DNA from: Alkalinema sp. FACHB-956
GTDB lineage: Bacteria > Cyanobacteriota > Cyanobacteriia > Leptolyngbyales > Leptolyngbyaceae
DNA length: 60,408 nucleotides
NCBI RefSeq assembly: GCF_014697025.1
Contig: NZ_JACJRC010000031.1
Location: 1 to 60,408 of the forward strand
Direction of reading: 5' to 3'
Positions 1-9,057 of this stretch are shown one piece after another (within the stretch, counting starts at the first letter, position 1; each line of letters starts with the position of its first letter). The translations under genes and the position numbers were made by a program. Under the pieces are notes generated by a model. The model was not told the origin of the DNA. It was given only the letters and a program-made list of their open reading frames with translations, and ran no database searches.

Positions 1-61
1 CGTCCAATTCGATTGCTTCGATAACTCTGCGTCGAAAATCTTCACTGTAGGGGCGGGCCAT
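1..61 (-). CDS. IS630-family transposase, N-terminal fragment cut by window edge
   Basis: Reading the minus strand from an ATG at 61 gives MARPYSEDFRRRVIEAIELD, running off the window start. This is the typical opening of the helix-turn-helix DNA-binding domain of IS630-type (Tc1/mariner superfamily) transposases. Only 20 residues are visible, so whether the element is intact cannot be judged. No terminal inverted repeat or TA target duplication could be delimited on the visible side. Confidence 0.6.
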   Translation of the reverse strand, partial: MARPYSEDFRRRVIEAIELD

Positions 62-816
62 GGTCAGCAGGGGGAATTACTCACTTCCCTTCTAGTCTAC
101 GTCCTAAGGTCGCTGGCTTTAGCTATACATCGGTTTCTATGGTGTGGGCCGTTCGCCTAACTGGAGAAGAACTGGGCAAAAAACACAAATTTTCGCCAAA
201 AAGTGCACTTTATTGAAAATAAAATCCCTTTTGATGGAGATAATCCATGGGTGTAAAAGCCCCCTAAACTGTTGTGCTATCGAACGATCGTTGTAATTTA
301 GATCATCCGTATCTCACCCCTACCGAGTAGTTAACTAGTGGAGCCAAGAAAATAAATTGTGGAAAATCGGTTGCTATGGTTTACCCAATCCTGTGGAAAA
401 CTGGGGTAAAGCTGTGGAAAACTAGGATTAAACTAGGGCGGTGGCAATTGATTCGTGGCAATTGATTCGTGGAAATTGATTCGTGGAAATTGATTCGTGG
501 AAATTGATTCGTGGAAATGATTGAGTGGCAATGATTAGTAGCGGTTAGGCGACGCGATCGCCCGACTGAAAGCACCCTGATCGTCTCGATCGATTGCACG
601 ATCGAATCTTTGCACTGATCGATTTCAAAAGGCTGGACGATGCAGCAAATTAAAAGCGTTGAAGCAACTTAGCATAGCCGATTGCTCCAACGCATCTTCT
701 TCTCCATAGACCTCACCCAGGAGTGGGTCTATCGTAGGATGTCTATCGTGAGATAGCTTGGTCTGAGTCGTTTCAACTAGATCCCATCAACTAAACCCAT
801 CAACCAGACCCATCAG
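62..816. other. Gene-free stretch between transposase and glgP
   Basis: No convincing gene. The region holds the right flank of the IS630-type element, an AT-rich part with recurring TGTGGAAAA words (about 358-423), a 14-bp tandem repeat at 441-538 and a 13-bp repeat at 783-821 that reaches into the end of glgP. An open frame on the minus strand at 381-599 merely translates the tandem repeat and is not believed. Confidence 0.6.
441..538. repeat. Tandem repeat, 14 bp x 7
   Basis: Units of GTGGCAATTGATTC or GTGGAAATTGATTC follow each other without gaps from 441 to 510 (five near-identical copies), then two decayed copies to 538. The period of 14 is not a multiple of three and the stretch is intergenic. 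Confidence 0.95.
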
Positions 817-821
817 CTAGT
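783..821. repeat. Tandem repeat, 13 bp x 3, spanning glgP stop
   Basis: Units CCCATCAACTAAA, CCCATCAACCAGA and CCCATCAGCTAGT. The third unit contains the stop codon of glgP (complement of CTA at 817-819). Confidence 0.85.
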
Positions 822-3315
822 TATGCAATGCCAGGGGAACTGCCACTGGGTTGACTCGCCAGATTTCTTGGCAATACTCCCAGATCGATCGATCGCTGGA
901 GAACTTACCCATCCGCGCCGTATTCAAAATTGACATACGAGTCCAATGATCTGTATCCCGATAGGCTTGGCTGACTTGGTCTTGACAGTCAATGTAGGCT
1001 TGGTAATCGGCCAACAACAGGTAGGGATCGGCATAGAGCAAATTATCGACCAGGGGTTTAAAGAGTTGTGTATCGCCGTGGGAGAAAAAGCCAGAGGCAA
1101 TGCGATCGATCGCGAGTTTCAACTCTGAGTTGCTTTCGTAGTAGGCTCGGGGCTGGTATCCAGCGGCCTGGGTCGCGGCCACTTCCTCCGCTGTGAGGCC
1201 AAACAGGAAGAAATTCTCTGCGCCCACTTCATCGCGGATTTCAATATTAGCTCCATCCAAGGTGCCGATCGTCAGCGCGCCGTTCATGGCAAATTTCATA
1301 TTGCCCGTGCCAGAGGCTTCTTTCCCGGCGGTGGAAATTTGTTCCGAAAGATCGGCGGCGGGATAAACCCGTTGAGCAAATTTCACGCTGTAGTCTTTCA
1401 AGAACACAACCTTGAGGCGATCGTGGATGTCAGGATCGCGATTCACCACTTCTCCCACGGCATTGATTAACTTAATCATCAACTTCGCCATGAAATAGCC
1501 CGGTGCTGCCTTGCCCCCAAAAAGGAAGGTTCTCGGCACAATGTCTAGATCGGGATTAGCCTTCAGGCGGTTGTACAGCGTGATGATGTGTAGCACATTT
1601 AAGTGTTGCCGTTTGTATTCATGAATCCGTTTTGCTTGGATGTCAAAAATGGAATCGACATTGACTGAAATGCCCTGTTGTTTTTGGATATAGTCGGCCA
1701 GATCTTGTTTGATGGCTCGCTTGATCTGCCGCCATTCATGGCGGAATTCAGCAATATCCTCATAGGCTTCTAGCTGATTGAGTTTGCTTAAGTCCTTAAT
1801 CCAGCCGTCACCAATCTCGCGGGTGATCAAGTCCGCCAATCGGGGATTACTCAACACCAAAAACCGACGGGGGGTAATGCCATTGGTTTTGTTGCTGAAT
1901 TTTTCGGGATACATTTGGGCGAAATCCCGCAGTACATCCTGTTGCAACAACTCGGTGTGTAATTCTGCTACACCATTGATGGCATAGCTCCCCACCGATG
2001 CCAAATTCGCCATCCTGACATAGCGCGGCCCCGATTCGTCAATCAAGGACATCCGCTGAATACAGGCTTCATCATCAATAAATTTGAGCCGTACATCATC
2101 CAGGAAATGTTGATTAATTTCGTAAATGATTTCTAAATGGCGCGGTAACAGTCGCTCAAATAGATCAATCTCCCATTTTTCTAGGGCTTCGGGCAGTAGG
2201 GTGTGGTTGGTGTAGGCGAAAGTTTGGCGCGTAATGTTCCAGGCGGCATCCCAGGCAAAGTCGTGCTCATCAACCAACAGGCGCATCAATTCTGCAACGG
2301 CGATCGCGGGATGGGTGTCGTTCAATTGCAGGGTGAATTTTTCGTGCAGGGTGTCGATCGGTTCGCCCCGCAGTTGGCAGTGGGTACGAATGATGTCTTG
2401 CAGAGAACAGGCCACAAAGAAGTACTGTTGCTCTAGGCGCAGTTGCTTACCCTGCTCAAAGGCATCATTGGGGTAGAGGACTTTGGTTAGGTTTTCCGAG
2501 GAAACCTTGTCGCCCACCGCCCCGTAGTAGTTTCCGGAGTTAAAGGCGTTGAAATCGAAGGAATCCATGGCCTCCGCTGTCCAGAGCCGTAGGGTGTTGG
2601 CGGTGTGGGTGCGGTAGCCCAGAATGGGGGTGTCGTAGGGGACGCCTTTGATGACCCGATCGGGCACCCAGCGAACTCGATAGCGTCCGGTGTGATCGGG
2701 ATAGCCTTCCGTGTGACCGCCGAGTTTGACTTGGACAGCGAGTTCAGGATGGGCGATTTCCCAAGGATTGCCGAGGTGGAGCCATTTGTCTGTGAGTTCC
2801 ACTTGCCAGCCATCTTTGATGTCCTGCTCAAAAATGCCGAATTCGTAGCGAATGCCATAGCCGATCGCGGGAATTTCCAACGTGGCTAGGGAGTCGAGAT
2901 AACAAGCCGCTAATCGCCCCAAGCCACCGTTACCTAAGCCCGGTTCTTCCTCTTGATCCAGCATGTCTTCAAACCGGATCCCGAGGGCTTCGACGGCCTG
3001 CTTCATTTCGTCGTACATCCCTAGGTTGATCAGGTTATTGCCCAGATGCGGCCCTAGGAGAAATTCCGCCGAGAGGTAGCCAACTTGGCGCGGTGCGTTG
3101 CTGTAATAGGTATCTACCGTACAGAGCCAGTGCTGCACTAGGCGATCGCGCACTGTGTAGGCCACCGCCATGTAGTAATCATTCAGGGTCGCAATACGGG
3201 GAAATTTGCCTTGGCTGTAGGAGAGGTGATCGAGGATGGCTCGTTTGAGGGTTTCAACACTTCGCCCAGTACGATCGTCTTCAATCAAAATCGGGCATTC
3301 TTGGGATTCCATCAT
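817..3315 (-). CDS. glgP: Glycogen/alpha-glucan phosphorylase
   Basis: A full-length GT35 phosphorylase of 832 residues, the usual family length. It releases glucose-1-phosphate from the non-reducing ends of glycogen, the cytoplasmic carbon store used in the dark. Diagnostic features are the early block EEPGLGNGGLGRLAACYLDS, the block FGGKAAPGYFMAK and the PLP-lysine region EASGTGNMKFAMNGALTIGT followed by LDGANIEI near residue 690. Two consecutive ATG codons open the gene (3315 and 3312) and either could be used. It stands alone: the next gene on this strand ends 340 bases upstream. The stop codon lies in a 13-bp tandem repeat. Identification is secure; allosteric behaviour cannot be read from the sequence. 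Confidence 0.97.
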   Translation of the reverse strand: MMESQECPILIEDDRTGRSVETLKRAILDHLSYSQGKFPRIATLNDYYMAVAYTVRDRLVQHWLCTVDTYYSNAPRQVGYLSAEFLLGPHLGNNLINLGMYDEMKQAVEALGIRFEDMLDQEEEPGLGNGGLGRLAACYLDSLATLEIPAIGYGIRYEFGIFEQDIKDGWQVELTDKWLHLGNPWEIAHPELAVQVKLGGHTEGYPDHTGRYRVRWVPDRVIKGVPYDTPILGYRTHTANTLRLWTAEAMDSFDFNAFNSGNYYGAVGDKVSSENLTKVLYPNDAFEQGKQLRLEQQYFFVACSLQDIIRTHCQLRGEPIDTLHEKFTLQLNDTHPAIAVAELMRLLVDEHDFAWDAAWNITRQTFAYTNHTLLPEALEKWEIDLFERLLPRHLEIIYEINQHFLDDVRLKFIDDEACIQRMSLIDESGPRYVRMANLASVGSYAINGVAELHTELLQQDVLRDFAQMYPEKFSNKTNGITPRRFLVLSNPRLADLITREIGDGWIKDLSKLNQLEAYEDIAEFRHEWRQIKRAIKQDLADYIQKQQGISVNVDSIFDIQAKRIHEYKRQHLNVLHIITLYNRLKANPDLDIVPRTFLFGGKAAPGYFMAKLMIKLINAVGEVVNRDPDIHDRLKVVFLKDYSVKFAQRVYPAADLSEQISTAGKEASGTGNMKFAMNGALTIGTLDGANIEIRDEVGAENFFLFGLTAEEVAATQAAGYQPRAYYESNSELKLAIDRIASGFFSHGDTQLFKPLVDNLLYADPYLLLADYQAYIDCQDQVSQAYRDTDHWTRMSILNTARMGKFSSDRSIWEYCQEIWRVNPVAVPLALHN

Positions 3316-3654
3316 GGGCAGTCTACGGGGTAATCGGTCACTAGCAAATTGGTCTAGGGAGGTGAGCCTATCGATCGAGATAGTTTCTACTAATTAGAAT
3401 GCCCAAAATCTCGATCGAGATGGGCAATCAACAGAATCCACCGAAAAATCGGGATCGCCTTGTATACCCTAGGTTTTCAAGGAAATAGACCCATGACTGT
3501 TGCGAAAACTTTAGATTGTTTTAACAAATTCTCTAGAATTGGCAACAGCATCACATTCCGGTTGTTTTAACTGCAACCTTGCGACCACTTAATTACAACT
3601 GCTCCGGATTGCAATTGGCTAGAACAACCAACTTGTTTTAAGAACTAGATGGAT
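3316..3654. promoter_or_regulatory. glgP upstream region with repeated TTGTTTTAA motif
   Basis: No gene. The word TTGTTTTAA occurs at 3516-3524, 3562-3570 and 3633-3641, 200-325 bases before the glgP start. Two copies of the palindrome TCGATCGA lie closer to the gene (about 3370 and 3413), the second inside ATCTCGATCGAGAT. These could be regulator sites or chance AT-rich words. No clear -35/-10 pair was identified. Confidence 0.3.
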
Positions 3655-4860
3655 TTAGCAACAATTACCCGGTTCACAACAGTCTCCTGCACTGGGAAGG
3701 GTCGCGCGGTAATCGACTCCCTTCGTCTCGCGGGGATGGCGTAGGCTATCACGGCTGCAATTAAAGACAGGCGCGGAGTCTCGGGGCACTTCTGTCTGGG
3801 GCAAAACGGGGATGAAATCGTGGGCATAGGGGCCGTTGGGATCGGTATAGAGTTGAAAGGTTTTTTCACAAACCGCCATCCGCTCTCCCCGCAACAAGGT
3901 GTGGCCATCATCATCCTGTACCGCTTTCCAGGGGCCTTTGTAAATCACGGCTTGATTGCGATCGAGGCAAGGGCCTTCTTTGCCTTTGTAGGCTTGGACA
4001 GTGAGCGATCGAAATTCAATGCCATCGATGACCTGCCAGGGCTGTTCCTGCCGTGCCAAAATTTCCACGCCGTAGAATCCCGCTGCTTCAAACCGTTGCA
4101 AAAATTCCGATTCTAAAAACGCACCCGCAATACAGCCACTCCACAGGTCTGGATCATTGAGAATTACGTCCGTGGGTGGTTCATCACAGACAATATCAGA
4201 AATTACGGCTCGACCACCGCGTTTGAGAATACGATAAATTTCCTGGAACAATTGATTTTTATCCTGGGGCTTAACCAGATTGAGAACGCAGTTGGAAACA
4301 ACAACGTCAACGCTACTAGTTGCAATTAATGGCGCTTCCCGCCGGAGTCGATCGCCCTCTGTCTCCAGGGCGGCCAAATCTGCGATCGACTGGACCGGAT
4401 GCTGATTCAGCCAAGCTTGGAGCTGATCTAAATTCAGCGCCAGATCTTGAATTTTACCTTTGACAAAGTTCACATTGTGATAACCCAGCTGATCGCCGAT
4501 CGTTGCTTGATATTTGCGGGCAAGGGCCAACATTTCGTCGTTCATATCCACGCCAATGACGCGACCCTCGGCCCCCACTTTCTGCGCCATGATGTAGCAG
4601 TTTTTGCCCGCCCCCGATCCCAAATCGACCACCACTTCTCCTGCTTGAACATAGCGGGTTGGGTCGCCGCAGCCGTAGTCTTTGGTAATAATTTCCTCCG
4701 GCAGGATTTTCAGATAGCGTCCATCATAGCCATCCGTGGGGCAACAGAGGGCTGCTTGGGGGGCTTGGGCTCCGGCGCTGTAGCGATCGCGCACGGCCTG
4801 CTCAATGTCGTAATGGATTGCAGTCTCGGTCGTGATCGCCATTGGATTAGAAGATGTCAT
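3655..4860 (-). CDS. arsM: Arsenite S-adenosylmethionine methyltransferase-like protein (arsenosugar type)
   Basis: A 401-residue SAM-dependent methyltransferase counted from ATG 4860; an in-frame upstream ATG at 4917 would add 19 unlikely-looking residues. Motif I is VVDLGSGAGKNCYIMAQKVG, and the segment before it carries cysteines (LCCPTDGYDG, DYGCGDPTRY) of the kind that bind trivalent arsenic. The second half (from about residue 250) is an additional domain, ending in a cysteine-rich tail GDCCEPGNCC. Arsenite methylation to di- or trimethylated arsenic is the expected first stage of arsenosugar synthesis in cyanobacteria. It is last in an operon with the ArsS gene, whose stop lies 73 bases upstream. 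The arsenic role rests on family and context; a generic methyltransferase cannot be fully excluded. Confidence 0.8.
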   Translation of the reverse strand: MTSSNPMAITTETAIHYDIEQAVRDRYSAGAQAPQAALCCPTDGYDGRYLKILPEEIITKDYGCGDPTRYVQAGEVVVDLGSGAGKNCYIMAQKVGAEGRVIGVDMNDEMLALARKYQATIGDQLGYHNVNFVKGKIQDLALNLDQLQAWLNQHPVQSIADLAALETEGDRLRREAPLIATSSVDVVVSNCVLNLVKPQDKNQLFQEIYRILKRGGRAVISDIVCDEPPTDVILNDPDLWSGCIAGAFLESEFLQRFEAAGFYGVEILARQEQPWQVIDGIEFRSLTVQAYKGKEGPCLDRNQAVIYKGPWKAVQDDDGHTLLRGERMAVCEKTFQLYTDPNGPYAHDFIPVLPQTEVPRDSAPVFNCSRDSLRHPRETKGVDYRATLPSAGDCCEPGNCC

Positions 4861-4933
4861 GGTGAAATGAGGAGTGAATTGGGTAATCAGTGAGTAGGCA
4901 CAAAAAACAACATTCAAGTAGCATTATCGCAAA

Positions 4934-5986
4934 TCAATCTACGATCGCGCCGCCACAGGAACTTCCTGCCCCAGCCGTACAACCAAAGCAATGGCGTCCA
5001 GTCATAATCTGTCGCTGTGCCAAGGTCTGTAAATCAAAATCACGAATATGTAATTTTGGAGCCACCTTAAGCTCCAGCATTTGATTGAAATCGCAATCGT
5101 AAAGATAGCCATCCCAGGATACTGAAAGGGTATTGCGGCACATCAGTCCAGCAATCGTGGCAGGATTAAAGGAATTAACCAGTAACTCTTGGTATGTTTG
5201 TAAATTTCCTGATGCTTCCAACCATTCTAAGTAGCGAGAAATGGGCATGTTGTTGAGGGTGATGAGCCGATCGAAGGTAACGCCCTGGTGTTTCAGCAAT
5301 CCTGCCTTCCATTCCTGCTCTAGTCGCCCTTGACCACTGGCTAAAAAAGCGCCCACGGGATTACTGACTAACGTCAATTGTCGCTGGGGATCGCCCTGGC
5401 CATAGCCAACTTGATTTAAGCGTCGTAGGGCTTCGATCGACTTTTCAAAGGTGCCATCGCCCCGTTGGACATCGGTATTGCGCTGACGGTAATGGGGTAG
5501 AGAGCAGACAATTTCCACCCCGCGATCGGCAAACCATTGGGGGAGATCGGTTTTTCCTGGCAACAGGAGGACGGTCAAATTACAGCGATCGATCACCTTT
5601 TTCCCGCGTTGAATACATTCATCCACCAACGCGCGAAAATGGGGATTCAGTTCCGGTGCGCCCCCTGTGATATCTACGGTGTGGGCCTGGGTGTGATCCA
5701 ACGCTGCTAGGCATAGGTCGATCGTCTCACGGGACATCACCTCCTGGGTGCGATCGGGGCCTGCATCCACATGGCAATGTTTACAAGTCATATTGCACAA
5801 CTTGCCGAGATTGATCTGAAAGATGTCCAATTCCGCAGGCTGCAACACGGGCCAACCATGACGGTTTAATGTCGCCTCAAAATCGCCAGCTTCAGGCAGA
5901 TGGGCAAGGTTAACCTCCGCTAACACCGATCGCTGATACAGGGCTGAGGCCAAAGGATCCGCCCGTCTTGCTAAAGAAGTCGTCAT
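4934..5986 (-). CDS. arsS: Arsenosugar biosynthesis radical SAM protein ArsS
   Basis: A 350-residue radical-SAM enzyme. The iron-sulfur motif CNMTCKHCHVDAGP (CxxxCxxC) sits near residue 67, followed by the glycine-rich VDITGGAPELNPHF. The C-terminal block has several cysteines (LMCRNTLSVSWDGYLYDCDF and HCFGCTAGAGSSCGG), as in the ArsS family, some members of which are selenoproteins; this copy uses cysteine. ArsS acts after arsenic methylation, joining a SAM-derived 5'-deoxyadenosyl group to dimethylarsenic on the way to arsenosugars. Its neighbours are the ArsM-like methyltransferase downstream and the peroxidase-like gene upstream, the standard arrangement. Start ATG 5986 is the only good choice. 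Confidence 0.92.
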   Translation of the reverse strand: MTTSLARRADPLASALYQRSVLAEVNLAHLPEAGDFEATLNRHGWPVLQPAELDIFQINLGKLCNMTCKHCHVDAGPDRTQEVMSRETIDLCLAALDHTQAHTVDITGGAPELNPHFRALVDECIQRGKKVIDRCNLTVLLLPGKTDLPQWFADRGVEIVCSLPHYRQRNTDVQRGDGTFEKSIEALRRLNQVGYGQGDPQRQLTLVSNPVGAFLASGQGRLEQEWKAGLLKHQGVTFDRLITLNNMPISRYLEWLEASGNLQTYQELLVNSFNPATIAGLMCRNTLSVSWDGYLYDCDFNQMLELKVAPKLHIRDFDLQTLAQRQIMTGRHCFGCTAGAGSSCGGAIVD

Positions 5987-6082
5987 GTCAAATTAATCCA
6001 ACACAAATTATCAATCGAAAGCGCAGTCAGCACGGCGGCCACCCTCCCACCCTTCCCACCGCTCCAACGCCTGCTACTCCTG

Positions 6083-6415
6083 CTACATCGATAGCTGGTT
6101 TGACCGATCGAGCATCTGGAGTCCATGAATTAACGAAGCGCCCCCCCGAATTGCGGTTGCCACATGGATCGCCTCCGTCATCTGTTCAATATCTGACCCC
6201 TGTTGTAGGGAATCCTGGGTGTAGGCATCAATACAATAGGGGCACTGAACGGCATGGGCCACCGCCAGCGCAATCAGCGCCTTTTCGCGTTTGGATAATG
6301 CGCCCTCCGCAAAGACAGCGCCGTAATAGGCAAAAAACTTTTCAGCCAGTTCTGAGTTGCCTTCCCCAATTTTGCTGAAATTAGGTAAATGCTCTGGGTT
6401 GTAGTAGTGATCCAT
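6083..6415 (-). CDS. Arsenosugar biosynthesis-associated peroxidase-like protein (AhpD/CMD fold)
   Basis: A 110-residue protein from ATG 6415 (MDHYYNPEHLPNF), with an alternative start at 6448. It has the AhpD/carboxymuconolactone decarboxylase core: EKALIALAVAHAVQCPYC, with the CxxC pair, and IDAY in place of the usual terminal histidine. This variant is characteristic of the small peroxidase-like family that accompanies ArsS. The protein probably works on thiol or peroxide chemistry linked to arsenic, but no reaction is established. It is the first gene of the operon, 96 bases before arsS. Confidence 0.85.
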   Translation of the reverse strand: MDHYYNPEHLPNFSKIGEGNSELAEKFFAYYGAVFAEGALSKREKALIALAVAHAVQCPYCIDAYTQDSLQQGSDIEQMTEAIHVATAIRGGASLIHGLQMLDRSNQLSM

Positions 6416-7104
6416 GGTAGGCCGATCGCTCTCCGAAGGTGCAATCAATTCAGTTGTTATACGTGAATATACGTCTTCAATTCTGGATCGGATGATCTAA
6501 AAGTGCCTGCTCTGCTCAAATTTCTTCCGGTTTTATCCGGTCGATCGGGGTAACACCAGTATTTCTAAGTACTAGTTACGAGGTTTACTAAGGCGTGATA
6601 GGAGAACTCAATTAAGGGCTTTTGCGTAGGAGTAATTAATTAAGTTATCGTAGAAATACGTAATAGGTTGTGTGCGCCCCTCCAAGCTGGATCAGGTCAG
6701 TGCTTGACAAAGTCGGTGGTTGACAAAGTCGGTGGTTGATAAAGTCAGTGCTTGACAAAGTCAGTGCTTGACAAAGTCAGTTCCCAAAAGGTTGTGGGGT
6801 CACTAAGGGCCTTTTGTCGTTATTCTCCTCAGGTCAGGGTGCTTTCTACTCGCGTTGTTTACTACTTACATTGTTTTCTACTGGCACTGTCTAGGTTTCA
6901 AAGGTTACACAGCCAAGAAAGTATCTAATTTTATAAAGTCATTCAGGTGGTCGGTTCTTATCTCTCTCAGTCGCCCAGCCCACGGTTTGTCCGGTTGCGC
7001 GATCGTTTCAACCTAGGCTCAGCCGAATCTATTTAGGTGCAATCCCAATCTAGGCGCAAAGTTTTGTTGGCTTTCCTGTTCCTATCTACGAAGACTTGCG
7101 GATT
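6416..7104. other. Intergenic region between the arsenosugar operon and the DUF4347 gene
   Basis: No gene. The arsenosugar operon reads leftwards and the DUF4347 gene rightwards, so promoters for both must lie here. A short 16-bp tandem repeat occupies 6696-6780. An ArsR-type operator was looked for but no convincing inverted repeat was found close to the operon start. Confidence 0.5.
6696..6780. repeat. Tandem repeat, 16 bp x 5
   Basis: Five consecutive units GTCAGTGCTTGACAAA, or GTCGGTGGTTGACAAA/GTCGGTGGTTGATAAA, plus a five-base remnant. Each unit contains TTGACA or TTGATA, which resembles a sigma-70 -35 box, but no properly spaced -10 follows within the array. Confidence 0.93.
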
Positions 7105-8064
7105 ATGCTGGTTTCTGAACAATCGTTATCTCACTCAGCTGTAAAGACTGTGCTGCCGGATCCAGGACTCCTGCCGGGGCCACTTTCCCCAGTGCCGGTG
7201 CCCAATCCCGGTTTACCCAATGTGATTGCTTCGCGCCAAGAAGTCGCCTTCATTGATGGCCAAATCCAGGAGTATCAGAAGCTTTTGCCGGGAATTCGCC
7301 GAGGGGTGGAGGTCGTTATTCTAGATCCCCAAACCAATGGCCTGAACCAAATTACGGAAGTTCTGGCCCAAAAAACGGAATTATCTGCTATCCACATCAT
7401 TAGCTATGGCGATACTGGCAAGCTTTATTTAGGGAATAGTCAACTCTCTGTAGGCAACCTCGCCAAAAATGCAAATACCCTGGCAGCCTGGCAGCAATCC
7501 CTATTACCGGGAGCCGACGTGCTGTTGTATGGCTCTAATATCGCTGCGGGAGATGTCGGTAATCAGTTTATTCAGGATCTCAGCAAACAATTAGGGGCAG
7601 ATATTGCGGCTTCCGATGACGTAACGGGTAAAGCCTCTCTCCAGGGAGATTGGAGATTAGAGGTGCAGACGGCTCCCTTGGCCACTAGTCTGGCGGTGCG
7701 CAATTCCGTCCTCCAAGCCTATGACTATACGTTGAGCGCCCCGCCTGCCATGCAAGCCTGGAAAGACTGGGAACCCACTCCACCGATCGCCCCGCCACCC
7801 TCCCTATCAGAACCTTTAGATCCTTCCGCCGCACTGCCGGAGCTCGTTGCTGCGCCCCCCGCCTTGGAGGCTCCATCTCCGTTGCCTAATTCCCCCGCCA
7901 ATCCCTCGACAGATCCGCCTAACCTATCCAGTAACCTACCTGATCCCGTCTTGGCTCTCCCCAGTCCACCGCCCCAAGTAACCATCACGCAGGAGCCGAT
8001 TCCGGAAGTTCCTACCGGAGAATTACTACAAGTTCCTGGCGGAGATCTACTAACCACGGTGTAA
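7105..8064 (+). CDS. DUF4347 domain protein with proline-rich tail
   Basis: A 319-residue protein from ATG 7105; an in-frame TTG at 7096 is a weaker choice. Residues about 40-215 form a DUF4347 domain (EVAFIDGQIQEYQKLLPGIR, VVILDPQTNGLNQITEVL, IHIISYGDTGKLYLGN, LPGADVLLYGSNIA). The remaining 100 residues are proline, serine and leucine rich and look disordered. In most proteins this domain sits at the N-terminus of very large secreted adhesins; here nothing follows it. No signal peptide is seen, as is common for this domain. It may be a remnant or an independent short form. Confidence 0.82.
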   Translation: MLVSEQSLSHSAVKTVLPDPGLLPGPLSPVPVPNPGLPNVIASRQEVAFIDGQIQEYQKLLPGIRRGVEVVILDPQTNGLNQITEVLAQKTELSAIHIISYGDTGKLYLGNSQLSVGNLAKNANTLAAWQQSLLPGADVLLYGSNIAAGDVGNQFIQDLSKQLGADIAASDDVTGKASLQGDWRLEVQTAPLATSLAVRNSVLQAYDYTLSAPPAMQAWKDWEPTPPIAPPPSLSEPLDPSAALPELVAAPPALEAPSPLPNSPANPSTDPPNLSSNLPDPVLALPSPPPQVTITQEPIPEVPTGELLQVPGGDLLTTV

Positions 8065-8070
8065 TCAGAT

Positions 8071-8100
8071 AGCGGCACAATAGAAAGCGGCACAATAGAA
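8071..8100. repeat. Tandem repeat, 15 bp x 2
   Basis: Two exact copies of AGCGGCACAATAGAA starting six bases after the stop of the DUF4347 gene, followed by a degenerate ACACAATAAAA. Confidence 0.85.
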
Positions 8101-8138
8101 ACACAATAAAAAACAGTCTGCCGTCGCTAGGAAGGTTC

Positions 8139-8957
8139 ATGGTCTGGCAAGAAATTGCAGGAAATTGGGTGTTGTTGCCGCCGCGCCCGATCGCGATCGT
8201 TCATTTTTTGGGGGGAGCCTTTGTCGCTACTGCCCCCCAGTTAACCTATCGTCGTCTTTTAGAATGTTTGGCGCGATCGGGCTATGGGATTGTGGCGACC
8301 CCATTTATTAACACGTTTGATCACATTGGCATTGCTGAAAATGTCCTGTGGAGTTTCGATCGGGCCTTGCACCAATTGCAAAAAACTGGACAAGTGTCGG
8401 ATCAACTGCCGATCTATGGTTTAGGGCATAGCATGGGCTGCAAGTTACACCTCCTCATTGGCAGTGTGTTTGAAGTGCAGCGATCGGGCAATCTGTTGAT
8501 GGCCTTTAACAACTTTGCAGCCCGGGATTCGATTCCTTTGATGGATCAGTTCTCCCAAGTCGTGCAACAGTTTGCCCCCCCCTTGGCCCCGGCCACGATG
8601 GTTGACTTTACGCCCTCTCCGGACGCAACCAATCAACTCATTGCTCAGCAATACGCCGTTCCTCGGAATTTATTGATCAAGTTCAGTAACGACACCCTCG
8701 ATCAAACGCGATCGCTGGCCAATATCTTGCAAACCCGGTTCCCCGATCAACTCACCCTCTGTAAATTGAAAGGGAATCATCTAACCCCAGTTGCACAGGA
8801 TTTACAGTGGGAAACGGGCACCGTCTTTACCCCATTGGACGCGATCGGGCAGTGGGTGCGTCAGGAGGTCTTTCGAGAATTGCAACAATTAGAGCAGGCT
8901 CTCATAGACTGGCTGGAATTGGCCCTAGCCCTAGAAGGTAATTCGCCTCTGCGTTAA
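8139..8957 (+). CDS. DUF1350 family protein (alpha/beta-hydrolase-like)
   Basis: A 272-residue protein recognisable as the DUF1350 family of cyanobacteria and plastids. It opens with MVWQEIAGNWVLLPPRP and IVHFLGGAFVATAPQLTYR. A nucleophile-elbow-like GLGHSMGCKLH near residue 105 and a late LKGNHLTP histidine are consistent with an alpha/beta-hydrolase fold. The substrate is unknown. It starts 74 bases after the DUF4347 gene in the same direction, so the two may be cotranscribed. Confidence 0.88.
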   Translation: MVWQEIAGNWVLLPPRPIAIVHFLGGAFVATAPQLTYRRLLECLARSGYGIVATPFINTFDHIGIAENVLWSFDRALHQLQKTGQVSDQLPIYGLGHSMGCKLHLLIGSVFEVQRSGNLLMAFNNFAARDSIPLMDQFSQVVQQFAPPLAPATMVDFTPSPDATNQLIAQQYAVPRNLLIKFSNDTLDQTRSLANILQTRFPDQLTLCKLKGNHLTPVAQDLQWETGTVFTPLDAIGQWVRQEVFRELQQLEQALIDWLELALALEGNSPLR

Positions 8958-9057
8958 TCTGCGTCAATACGAGTCATGGCAAGAATTCAGGTGCATTGTG
9001 CGATCGGCTAGGACGAACTGTCTTACAATGCAAAGGTGAGTCTTGTCATGAGAATTG

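Noticed and set aside
6696-6780. Array of promoters based on repeated TTGACA
   Set aside because: The TTGACA is part of each 16-bp unit and no -10 element at proper distance accompanies it.
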